Below, in pieces: positions 1 through 6,130 of a stretch of 6,130 nucleotides of DNA. Every line of letters begins with the position of its first letter. Position 1 is the stretch's first letter. A program made the position numbers and the translations under genes. Where the stretch lies: the NCBI GenBank assembly GCA_030599055.1, contig JAUVOS010000159.1:1-6130 (forward strand). The letters run 5' to 3'. The notes beneath the pieces were generated by a model. It was not told where the DNA came from and did not search any database. It saw only the letters and a list, made by a program, of their open reading frames with translations. The stretch comes from Lutibacter sp. Lineage in GTDB: Bacteria; Bacteroidota; Bacteroidia; Flavobacteriales; Flavobacteriaceae.

Positions 1-541
<541 letters not shown>

Positions 542-545
542 TATT

Positions 546-1814
546 TCATCCTTTTAAAACAGCCAAACCCACTGCGCATTCTAAACAACGTTGGGGTTTG
601 CAATATGAATTTTTAAGGGTTAACAAGGCCTGTGAATCCATCGCATTATTTGCAGTAATTCCTAAAGCGGCATATTTCTTGACAATACTATTTTTTTCAG
701 GTTTTATCTGCTGGACTAGATTGAATAGAGCTTCTGAATCTTGTTTACCAATATGTTTTTGATAAGCAAATCGTAGGGGAATCAATGTATTAAGCAAAAG
801 CAAATCAATAAAAGATTTGGTGGTTCGTTTTATTGATTTCTTGCTCTCTTTCCCGAATACGTAATGGGTATTCCAATAAGAACTCGCTTGGGCTTGTAGT
901 AAATCGTACAAGTCGTTTACGTCATTTATTGCCATTACTTCATGAAATAGATTTTCCTTTTTTGTAAACAAATTAGCTAATTGAGCTATTCGTATAGTCG
1001 GGAAATTTGGCGGACGCAATCTAAAGAACTGCACTTTTGACGTTGTAGTTGCTACTTTGTATTTGTGTTGTTGGTAACGATATATTTGTTGTAATTCAGT
1101 GTAATAAATGTCATCAATAGTTTTTTCTAATAAACCAGCTTGTCCCATTAACAGTGCCTCTAGATTTATTCCTTGCGTTCTTTCTTTTCTAATTATTGAA
1201 AAATCAGTACTTTTTGCTAAACTTATAAAAGCTGCTCCATTGACTTTTAAGCCAAAATTTTTGGTTAATAATTGAAATAAAACCGCTTCCCAATCATTGA
1301 CAGAATCCGCTAATAATTTTTCAATTTCCTTAGATTTTCTTTCCAGTCTTTCGATGTACAAACGTTCTAGCCAATTGTTCCATGAAAACTCATTTACGTC
1401 ACCTATTACATTTTCACACGCAATCCAACGCTTGGATTTTTGAAATAAATTTTGATAATTATTCCAAATCTGTTTGGGGACTAATCCTTTTAACTCCAAG
1501 GTGCTGACAATAGTGTTATTATTCCTAAAAACGGGCATATCGTCTTCCCATACTACGTGTAAAATTACATTGTCATACGACGAGTCTGTTTCGTGATTAT
1601 GCACATACCAATCTGATGATTTTAAATGTATTTCAACAGAACCCGCCCAAAGCTGTTTGCCGATTTGAATTCTTGCTTCTAAAAAATCGGGACCTGAATT
1701 GTGGTTGTGAAAACCTGCTTTTTGTACTAAAACCGGCTCATTAGCTTTTGTCAATAAATGCGATTTATTAAATAACTGATACTGCCATAAGTAGTGCAAG
1801 AAGCTCTCTTTCAT
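546..1814 (-). CDS. DUF2851 family protein, function unknown
   Basis: This 422-residue protein has the hallmarks of the DUF2851 family found in Bacteroidota: FLHYLWQ at the N-terminus, GFHNHNSGPDF (34-44), GSVEIHLKSSDW (58-69), H72/H74 and YDNVILHVVW (80-89). I place the start at ATG 1814. A TTG three codons upstream (1823) is possible, but family proteins begin close to the xxxFLHYxW segment. No signal peptide or membrane segment is visible, so it is probably cytoplasmic. The protein has exactly four cysteines: C133 and a C-terminal C405-x4-C410-x2-C413 cluster, which could bind metal (inference). The PD(42-43)…E61-x-H-x-K65 arrangement loosely resembles a PD-(D/E)xK nuclease core (speculative). 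It has its own promoter-like sequence upstream and is followed 4 bases later by the transposase. Length is normal and nothing suggests decay. Confidence 0.9.
   Translation of the reverse strand: MKESFLHYLWQYQLFNKSHLLTKANEPVLVQKAGFHNHNSGPDFLEARIQIGKQLWAGSVEIHLKSSDWYVHNHETDSSYDNVILHVVWEDDMPVFRNNNTIVSTLELKGLVPKQIWNNYQNLFQKSKRWIACENVIGDVNEFSWNNWLERLYIERLERKSKEIEKLLADSVNDWEAVLFQLLTKNFGLKVNGAAFISLAKSTDFSIIRKERTQGINLEALLMGQAGLLEKTIDDIYYTELQQIYRYQQHKYKVATTTSKVQFFRLRPPNFPTIRIAQLANLFTKKENLFHEVMAINDVNDLYDLLQAQASSYWNTHYVFGKESKKSIKRTTKSFIDLLLLNTLIPLRFAYQKHIGKQDSEALFNLVQQIKPEKNSIVKKYAALGITANNAMDSQALLTLKNSYCKPQRCLECAVGLAVLKG
549..553 (-). promoter_or_regulatory. Shine-Dalgarno-like AAGGA for the transposase gene
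   Basis: On the minus strand AAGGA ends 7 bases before the ATG at 541, within the last codons of the DUF2851 gene (…LKG, stop TGA at 548-546). Such sites are uncommon in Bacteroidota. This one supports ATG 541 as the start and possible translation after read-through from DUF2851. Confidence 0.4.
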
Positions 1815-1856
1815 TGTTAACAATTTTTAATCTCAAAAAGAATTTTTTAGTTAATC

Positions 1857-1885
1857 CAAAGATACAAATTCTCAGGCAGTTTCAA
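1857..1885 (-). promoter_or_regulatory. Candidate Bacteroidota promoter for DUF2851
   Basis: On the minus strand TTG (1885-1883), an 18-base spacer and TATCTTTG (1864-1857) match the flavobacterial consensus TTG-N17-23-TAnnTTTG exactly. Transcription would start near 1850, about 35 bases before ATG 1814. The TTG overlaps the stop region of the preceding gene. The match is by eye, and AT-rich DNA yields such motifs by chance. Confidence 0.45.
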
Positions 1886-2808
1886 TCGGAAGTATCAATT
1901 TTGACATCAAGGCTACGTAATTTAGCCGGGAAAAGCCAAGGAAGGATAAAGAGTTCTTCTTTTGATATAAATAAATGATATTGAGAATTTTCTTGTTTGA
2001 CAATGCAAATACCTTCAGTTTGATTGAGAAAAGGCAGAATTCTTGGAATTTTTTGAATAGTACTATTAGCAAAAAGATCGTAGTTATCTTTGAAATCAAC
2101 TGCATTGATTACCACAAGAAAAGGAACAAGAAATTTTGAATAACCTAATAAAAATAGAGTTTTATCAGATGCTATGGTAGCACCTGTTAACAATCCCTGT
2201 AAATTATACTCACTTGCTATAGAAGCAGAATAAGTGCCAGGAGTTTTGGGGATAACATAAAGTTTTAATCGCTGATCCTTCCAATTTTTAGAAAAAATAA
2301 ACAGTTTGTCGTCCCAAACTACCAAAGCTTCTGCATCCCAATCATTTTCAAATGTTTTGCTTGTGAAATCTATTTGATCTTTATAGAAAAACTCAATGAT
2401 ATCCGCTGTCACTTCTGTCTTATTCAAAAAATCATCTTTTAAAACTCGATAGATTTTTAACTTTCTTCTTGTTCCACTATTATTACCTATATCAGCTACA
2501 TATAAATAAGTTGAGTCTTGAGCAATATCTTCCCAATCAATATTAGTAGCATTCTCAATTAAAACCGTTCTCGATACGCCTCCTGTAATCGTGTCAATTT
2601 CGTATAAATAAGGAGAGTATCCACTATCATTATGAGTTATTAATCGGTTTTCAAAATAGAGTAATCCGGAGGTTTCTTTAACAATCTTTGAAAGTTTTGA
2701 TTTCTTTCTTACACTATAATCTTGTGCCAATAAATTTGGAATAAATGAAAAGCTAAATACTATGATTAAAAATATGTATTTCAAAATCAATAATTTATGC
2801 TTACTCAA
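1882..2808 (-). CDS. Secreted beta-propeller-like protein, function unknown
   Basis: The 308-residue product begins with a lysine-bearing start and a hydrophobic stretch (6-26), then LLAQ|D, a good signal peptidase I site near residue 28, so it is exported and not lipidated. The mature part is rich in short beta strands and carries ETSG (45-48), HNDSG (59-63), DWEDIA (91-96), VADIGNN (104-110), DAEAL (158-162) and TEGI (264-267). Glutamates recurring in repeated turn motifs resemble propellers of the SdiA-regulated/YjiK and phytase-like type. That comparison is an inference and the ligand is unknown. No C-terminal type IX secretion domain is visible. The start is TTG at 2808: no ATG occurs in frame between the upstream stop (TGA 2862-2860) and the signal peptide. 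It overlaps the permease stop by 8 bases, so the two are likely co-transcribed and translationally coupled. Confidence 0.82.
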   Translation of the reverse strand: MSKHKLLILKYIFLIIVFSFSFIPNLLAQDYSVRKKSKLSKIVKETSGLLYFENRLITHNDSGYSPYLYEIDTITGGVSRTVLIENATNIDWEDIAQDSTYLYVADIGNNSGTRRKLKIYRVLKDDFLNKTEVTADIIEFFYKDQIDFTSKTFENDWDAEALVVWDDKLFIFSKNWKDQRLKLYVIPKTPGTYSASIASEYNLQGLLTGATIASDKTLFLLGYSKFLVPFLVVINAVDFKDNYDLFANSTIQKIPRILPFLNQTEGICIVKQENSQYHLFISKEELFILPWLFPAKLRSLDVKIDTSD

Positions 2809-4036
2809 ACCGAATAGCCTTAACAGGACTAATTTTGGTAATAAAATAAGAAGGAATAATCATCATAGCATACGACAAGACGACAACACCTAAATTCAAT
2901 ACTAATATATGTATGATATTGATATAAACCGGAGCTTTATCGACGTAGTAAGTCTCAGGATTTAAGCTGATGATTCCAAAATATTTTTGTAAGAGTAGCA
3001 AACCTATTCCTATTAAATTTCCCCAAAACAAACCTTTTACAATAAGATAAGTAGCTTGGTATAAAAAAATCTTTCGTATGTGCCAATTGGTATCGCCTAA
3101 GGCTTTTAGAACTCCAATCATTTGAGTACGTTCTAAAATAAGCACCAACAAAGCGGTAATCATATTAAAACCCGCCACCAAAACCATGATAAAAATAATG
3201 ACCATAATATTGGAATCAAACAGGGAAATCCATTCAAAAATTAAAGGAAATTTATTCTTTATTGAAATAGAATTTAAGGTAGGAGGAATGCTAGTATGAA
3301 TTTCTACAGATTTTTCATCAATAGCATCAAAATTATCAAGAAGCACTTCGAATCCGCCTACTTCATCGGGTTTCCATTTGTTAAGTCGTTGAATATGTTT
3401 GATATCACCGATTACAAAGCTATCATCAAACTCCGGAAAACCCGAATTATAGATACCTTTAATCAGCAACTTTCTAACTTGAGGAGGTTTTGTGGGATCT
3501 TTTCGAACAAACCAAATTGCAGGAACATCGTCCACTTTTAGTTGCAATCTATTGGCAATGTTTTCAGAAATAAGAATCTCATCCGATCGTTTTTTGCCAT
3601 ATACGGGTAATTCTCCTTCAACTAGATAATCTTTAAAAAAATTCCAATCGTAATCGCTTCCTACTCCTTTTAATATTACACCTTCGAAATCAGTTTTTGT
3701 TTTTATGATACCGGCTTTTTGAGCAAAAACTTGAATATTCTGTACACCATCAACCGCTTTAAAAACTGGATAAAAATCTTGTTTCGTACTAACCGGTTTT
3801 ATAGAGACTAAAGAATTATTATAGTCGTAATTTACTATTTGAACATGTCCGTTAAACCCTGATATTTTTTCACGAATTTTCTTTTGTAAACCAATACCCG
3901 TAGCTAACGAAATAAGCATTACAATAACTCCTAAAGCGATAGCAATCATTCCAATTTTCATAATTGGCGCAGATATACTACTTTTATACTTTTTAGAAGC
4001 AATTAAACGTTTCGCTATAAATAATTCGTAATTCAT
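2801..4036 (-). CDS. ABC transporter permease, LolC/LolE (FtsX/MacB) type
   Basis: The 411-residue protein has the architecture of lipoprotein-release permeases: a cytoplasmic N-terminus (MNYELFIAKR), one membrane helix (about 24-47), a large periplasmic domain (about 50-270, MacB_PCD type) and three helices (about 274-300, 324-350, 374-398) forming the FtsX-like domain. The coupling segment LERTQMIGVLKALG (301-314) and the ending ISPVKAIRFE are typical. By family, such permeases work with an LolD-type ATPase to extract lipoproteins from the inner membrane toward the outer membrane. No ATPase gene is in the window, so the partner must be elsewhere. In Bacteroidota a single such gene often serves in place of separate LolC and LolE, so I do not choose a symbol. 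ATG 4036 is only three bases from the ATG of divergent namZ, and the propeller gene follows with an 8-base overlap. An exact substrate is not proven. Confidence 0.9.
   Translation of the reverse strand: MNYELFIAKRLIASKKYKSSISAPIMKIGMIAIALGVIVMLISLATGIGLQKKIREKISGFNGHVQIVNYDYNNSLVSIKPVSTKQDFYPVFKAVDGVQNIQVFAQKAGIIKTKTDFEGVILKGVGSDYDWNFFKDYLVEGELPVYGKKRSDEILISENIANRLQLKVDDVPAIWFVRKDPTKPPQVRKLLIKGIYNSGFPEFDDSFVIGDIKHIQRLNKWKPDEVGGFEVLLDNFDAIDEKSVEIHTSIPPTLNSISIKNKFPLIFEWISLFDSNIMVIIFIMVLVAGFNMITALLVLILERTQMIGVLKALGDTNWHIRKIFLYQATYLIVKGLFWGNLIGIGLLLLQKYFGIISLNPETYYVDKAPVYINIIHILVLNLGVVVLSYAMMIIPSYFITKISPVKAIRFE
3964..3994 (+). promoter_or_regulatory. Weak candidate promoter for namZ, inside the permease gene
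   Basis: TTG (3964-3966), a 20-base spacer and TACTTTTT (3987-3994) match the flavobacterial consensus except for the last base. The predicted start near 4000 would give a leader of about 40 bases to ATG 4040. The site lies within the first codons of the divergent permease gene. Evidence is the motif only. Confidence 0.22.
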
Positions 4037-4039
4037 CTT

Positions 4040-5284
4040 ATGAACATCAAAAATACATATTTCTTTTTGGTTATACTCACGCTACTTGTGCTAAGTTGCA
4101 AAACCGGAATAAAGTCAATAAAGGACATCTTTGAAATTCAAGAAAAAGACACGTTTAATCTTTATGTGGGCGCCTCTCAACTTGATGTATATTTACCGCT
4201 ACTGAAAGAGAATAATGTAGCTATTGTGGGGAATCAGACTTCTATAATTCGGAATTCAGCACTTCGACTCCGCTCAGTGCCCATAATGAACAATTACACA
4301 CACGTAGTAGATACATTATTATCTCTAAAAGTAAATCTTAAGAAGGTTTTTAGCCCTGAACATGGTTTTCGAGGTAAAGCTGATGCTGGAGAAGTTGTTG
4401 TAAGTGGAATCGATACCGCAACAGGTTTACCTATTATTTCTTTATATGGAGGTAATAAAAAACCAAAAGCTGAACAACTCAAAGGAATCGACATTATTTT
4501 GTTTGATTTACAAGATGTTGGAGTTCGTTTCTACACCTATATTTCTACTTTGCATTACGTGATGGAGGCAGCAGCTGAAAACAATATAAAGCTTATTGTA
4601 CTTGATCGTCCCAACCCAAATGCCCATTATATTGATGGTCCTGTTTTAGAGGATAAACACCACTCTTTTGTAGGAATGCATCCGGTACCTATTGTTTATG
4701 GAATGACTATTGGCGAATATGCCCAAATGATCAATGGAGAAAATTGGTTACACAATGGCTTAAAATGCGATTTAACAGTAATTCCACTTAAAAATTACAC
4801 TCACAAAACAGGCTATAATTTACCTGTAAAACCTTCCCCAAACCTACCCAATGCAAAAGCGATAGAGTTATACCCAAGTCTTTGTTTCTTTGAGGGAACT
4901 AGCATTAGTTGCGGACGTGGTACTGATAAACAATTTCAAGTTTTTGGCGCGCCTGAATTACCTGAAAATGATTTTCCTTTTATATTTATTCCACAACCGA
5001 ATGAAGGCGCAAAACATCCCAAACATATCGGTAAAACTTGTTATGGACTCAACCTTCAGGAAGTAGCTGTACACAAAATCAACTTACAGTGGCTTTTAAA
5101 TGCTTATACAGCTTATCCTAATAGAAAAGATTTTTTTTATCCTTTCTTTACAAAACTTGCGGGAACAGAAAAACTTCAAAATCAAATAGAATTGGGCTAT
5201 ACACACCAGGATATTCGAAAAACATGGTTACCGGATTTGGAAAAGTTTAAAAAAATACGCTCAAAGTATTTATTGTATGATTAG
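4040..5284 (+). CDS. namZ: NamZ-type exo-beta-N-acetylmuramidase (DUF1343, GH171), lipoprotein
   Basis: The 414-residue protein starts with a lipoprotein signal peptide ending LLVLSC (lipidated C20). It then shows the DUF1343 signature: VGNQTS (63-68), FSPEHGFRGKADAGE (104-118), TGLPIISLYG (128-137), FDLQDVGVRFYTYIST (155-170), LDRPNPN (188-194), a GMTIGEYAQM segment (221-230), PSPNLPN (265-271) and EGTSISCGRGTDKQFQVFGAP (285-305). Characterised NamZ enzymes remove N-acetylmuramic acid from the non-reducing end of peptidoglycan fragments in cell-wall recycling; the glutamate of PEHG (E107) is a likely active-site residue. Here the enzyme would be membrane-anchored, facing the periplasm or outer membrane. 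Residues about 71-84 (RNSALRLRSVPIMN) look like an insertion encoded by a REP-like element, with codons CGA, CTC and CGC unlike the rest of the gene. ATG 4040 is the only start giving the signal peptide. No clear Shine-Dalgarno site or terminator is seen. Confidence 0.9.
   Translation: MNIKNTYFFLVILTLLVLSCKTGIKSIKDIFEIQEKDTFNLYVGASQLDVYLPLLKENNVAIVGNQTSIIRNSALRLRSVPIMNNYTHVVDTLLSLKVNLKKVFSPEHGFRGKADAGEVVVSGIDTATGLPIISLYGGNKKPKAEQLKGIDIILFDLQDVGVRFYTYISTLHYVMEAAAENNIKLIVLDRPNPNAHYIDGPVLEDKHHSFVGMHPVPIVYGMTIGEYAQMINGENWLHNGLKCDLTVIPLKNYTHKTGYNLPVKPSPNLPNAKAIELYPSLCFFEGTSISCGRGTDKQFQVFGAPELPENDFPFIFIPQPNEGAKHPKHIGKTCYGLNLQEVAVHKINLQWLLNAYTAYPNRKDFFYPFFTKLAGTEKLQNQIELGYTHQDIRKTWLPDLEKFKKIRSKYLLYD
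4048..4055 (-). promoter_or_regulatory. Possible -7 element for the permease gene, inside namZ
   Basis: TATTTTTG on the minus strand (4055-4048) matches TAnnTTTG exactly, but no TTG lies 17-23 bases further upstream. If it is used, transcription would begin only a few bases before ATG 4036, giving a nearly leaderless mRNA, and the promoter would sit within codons 3-6 of namZ. It is reported because the 3-bp gap forces any promoter into coding sequence. Confidence 0.2.
4259..4280 (+). repeat. REP-like 22-bp element in frame inside namZ
   Basis: The element begins GCACTTCGAC and ends CTCAGTGC, with GCACT/AGTGC as complementary ends and an imperfect interior. I recognise this sequence (reverse strand GCACTGAGCGGAGTCGAAG…) as a dispersed short repeat common between genes in Flavobacterium and relatives. 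That is memory, not a search. Here it is translated as A74-L-R-L-R-S-V80 in a loop between the conserved NQTS and EHG regions of namZ. It is more GC-rich than its surroundings. Confidence 0.6.
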
Positions 5285-5298
5285 GTTGTTTACTTTTG
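5269..5298 (+). promoter_or_regulatory. Candidate promoter at the edge of the heptamer array
   Basis: TACTTTTG (5291-5298) is an exact TAnnTTTG match. The -33 side is weak: TTT at 5269-5271 is 19 bases upstream, while the only good TTG (5273-5275) is just 15 away. The last base of the box is the first base of the GCGATAC repeats, so transcription would begin inside the array and yield a repeat-filled leader of roughly 135 bases ahead of the DUF5606 gene. Confidence 0.3.
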
Positions 5299-5353
5299 CG
5301 ATACGCGATACGCGATACGCGATACGCGATACGCGATACGCAGTATGCAGTTT
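5298..5353 (+). repeat. Heptanucleotide tandem repeat, (GCGATAC)6 plus two degenerate units
   Basis: Six perfect copies of GCGATAC fill 5298-5339, followed by GCAGTAT and GCAGTTT, which look like decayed units. Adjacent units form the short inverted sequence GCG-ATA-CGC, so single strands could make small three-base-loop hairpins. The array starts 14 bases after the namZ stop and is noncoding. It resembles the heptameric short tandem repeats described in filamentous cyanobacteria (analogy only). Confidence 0.95.
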
Positions 5354-5420
5354 ATAGCGTAAGCAAAGCACAAAGCGTAAAGCACAAAGCACAAAGCGTA
5401 AAGCACAAAGCGCAAAGCAT
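5354..5420 (+). repeat. Second heptanucleotide array, AAAGCRY x 8
   Basis: Eight consecutive 7-bp units occupy 5365-5420, reading AAAGC followed by AC, GT, AC, AC, GT, AC, GC and AT. Partial units ATAGCGT and AAGC (5354-5364) join it to the GCGATAC block. The alternation of AC and GT endings suggests 14- or 21-bp duplications. The array ends 19 bases before the DUF5606 ATG. The remaining 5421-5439 is A-rich with no Shine-Dalgarno site. Confidence 0.93.
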
Positions 5421-5439
5421 TTAACCTAAAAACAAACAA

Positions 5440-5880
5440 ATGACCATAGACAAAATAATAGCCATCAGTGGCAAACCCGGACTTTACGAATTAGTATCAG
5501 CAGGTAAAAAAAATGTAATAGTAGAATCATTAAGTGATGGAAAACGTTTTCCTGTTCTTACAATTAATACTATAAGTGCACTAGATAGTATTGCCATATT
5601 TACCTTTACGGAAGAAATTCCGCTACCTACTGTTTTGCACACTATCTACAAAAAAGAAAATGGTAAAAAAGCCATCTCCCATAAAGAGAATACTAAAGTA
5701 TTAACAGATTATTTTAGTGAGATTTTACCTGATTACGATACGGAACGGGTCTATACATCAAACATTAAAAAAATAATTCTTTGGTACAACCTTTTGATTG
5801 ATTATAAATTTGACTTTACTACAATAGAACCCGAAAAAGAGGAAGAAAAAGAAAATCCAAAAGATGAATCCAGGGAATAA
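5440..5880 (+). CDS. DUF5606 domain protein, function unknown
   Basis: The 146-residue product begins MTIDKIIAISGKPGLYELVS, the conserved opening of DUF5606 proteins in Bacteroidota. The rest of the domain follows, including VESLSDGKRFPV (29-40), ALDSIAIFT (47-55), ENTKVLTDYFSEILPDYD (83-100) and YTSNIKKIILWYNLL (105-119). The last 18 residues are a charged tail rich in Glu and Lys, probably disordered. No signal peptide or membrane segment is seen, so it should be cytoplasmic. No biochemical function is established. Its 3' end overlaps mazG by 17 bases, and this DUF5606-mazG neighbourhood recurs in Flavobacteriia as I remember it, suggesting a shared transcript. ATG 5440 fits the domain start. 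It sits just behind the heptamer arrays, which may form its leader. Confidence 0.88.
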   Translation: MTIDKIIAISGKPGLYELVSAGKKNVIVESLSDGKRFPVLTINTISALDSIAIFTFTEEIPLPTVLHTIYKKENGKKAISHKENTKVLTDYFSEILPDYDTERVYTSNIKKIILWYNLLIDYKFDFTTIEPEKEEEKENPKDESRE

Positions 5881-6130
5881 CGATAGAAAAACACAGCTAA
5901 AAGCCTTTAACAGATTGCTCAATATCATGGACGAGTTGCGTGAGCAATGTCCGTGGGACAAAGAGCAAACCATGGAAACTTTGCGACACTTGACCATTGA
6001 GGAAACTTATGAATTGGGCGATGCAATACTAGATAAAGATTTAGATGAAATTAAAAAGGAATTGGGTGATCTCTTATTGCATATTGTCTTTTATTCAAAA
6101 ATAGGCTCCGAAAAAAATAGCTTTGATATC
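5864..6130 (+). CDS. mazG: MazG nucleoside triphosphate pyrophosphohydrolase, N-terminal part
   Basis: The first 89 codons are present and the gene runs off the right edge. The sequence carries the MazG core: CPWDKEQT (29-36), the metal-binding EExxE motif as E46-E47-T-Y-E50, and the second acidic pair E66-L-G-D69 in KKELGDLLLHIVFY. MazG enzymes hydrolyse nucleoside triphosphates to monophosphate and pyrophosphate using Mg2+, which cleans the nucleotide pool and, in E. coli, also influences the stringent response. E. coli-type MazG has two such domains; only the first can be seen here. ATG 5864 lies within the DUF5606 gene in the +1 frame, preceded by purine-rich GAGGAAGAAAAAG. An in-frame ATG at codon 22 would cut into the first helix, so 5864 is preferred. 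The 17-base overlap implies co-transcription and probably translational coupling with DUF5606. Confidence 0.94.
   Translation, partial: MNPGNNDRKTQLKAFNRLLNIMDELREQCPWDKEQTMETLRHLTIEETYELGDAILDKDLDEIKKELGDLLLHIVFYSKIGSEKNSFDI

Noticed and set aside
1832..1851. AAAAA-GAA-TTTTTT inverted sequence as a terminator between the propeller and DUF2851 genes
   Set aside because: The stem would be A-T only with a 3-4 base loop, too weak to call in an AT-rich spacer. The TTG…TATCTTTG promoter just upstream gives a better account of the region.
3296..3541. 81-codon plus-strand frame, and the minus-strand frames at 4294-4494, 1872-2105 and 5758-5997
   Set aside because: Each overlaps a well-supported gene (antisense for 3296, 4294 and 5758; same strand in another phase for 1872) and has no family signature or start context.
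5131..5138. T8 homopolymer in namZ as a phase-variation slip site
   Set aside because: Eight T in AT-rich coding DNA is unremarkable. The frame is intact on both sides and there is no sign of variation from a single sequence.
5298..5420. CRISPR-like or iteron array (replication origin)
   Set aside because: The 7-bp units abut with no spacers and no replication gene or DnaA-type box is nearby. A simple tandem repeat explains it.

Overview
The window looks like a chromosomal segment from a Flavobacterium-type member of the Bacteroidota. This rests on AT-rich coding DNA, few Shine-Dalgarno sites, several matches to the Bacteroidota -7 promoter motif TAnnTTTG, and families typical of that phylum (DUF2851, DUF5606, a lipoprotein NamZ/DUF1343). 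The assignment is from recognition of families and style, not a database search.

Layout. Four genes read leftward. At the far left (541 to beyond base 1) is a REP-associated tyrosine transposase (RAYT, HUH/Y1 type) that runs off the window. Next comes a DUF2851 protein (1814-546), then a secreted beta-propeller-like protein (2808-1882), then a LolC/LolE-type ABC permease (4036-2801). The transposase start lies 4 bases after the DUF2851 stop, and the propeller start overlaps the permease stop by 8 bases. A Bacteroidota-type promoter is visible in front of DUF2851, so the leftward genes probably form two transcription units: permease plus propeller, and DUF2851 with possible read-through into the transposase. 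Three genes read rightward: a NamZ-type exo-muramidase lipoprotein (4040-5284), a DUF5606 protein (5440-5880) and the start of mazG (5864 to the right edge). The last two overlap by 17 bases. The permease and namZ diverge, with only three bases between their ATG codons.

Functional reading. The envelope theme is clear in the middle: a lipoprotein-release type permease, an exported protein and a lipoprotein glycosidase for peptidoglycan recycling. DUF5606-MazG is a separate housekeeping pair, with MazG hydrolysing nucleoside triphosphates. DUF2851 has no established function.

The unusual content is repeats. (1) The transposase gene carries, in frame and just after its HUH motif, a 24-bp minisatellite, then a perfect 28-bp palindrome starting GTAG, then 21 CAA codons. 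(2) namZ carries in frame a short REP-like element encoding ALRLRSV. (3) The namZ-DUF5606 gap is almost entirely 7-bp tandem repeats, in two different families, beginning at a TAnnTTTG box. I do not see a complete new defence or mobile system. The best leads are these repeat-gene interactions and a four-cysteine pattern in DUF2851.
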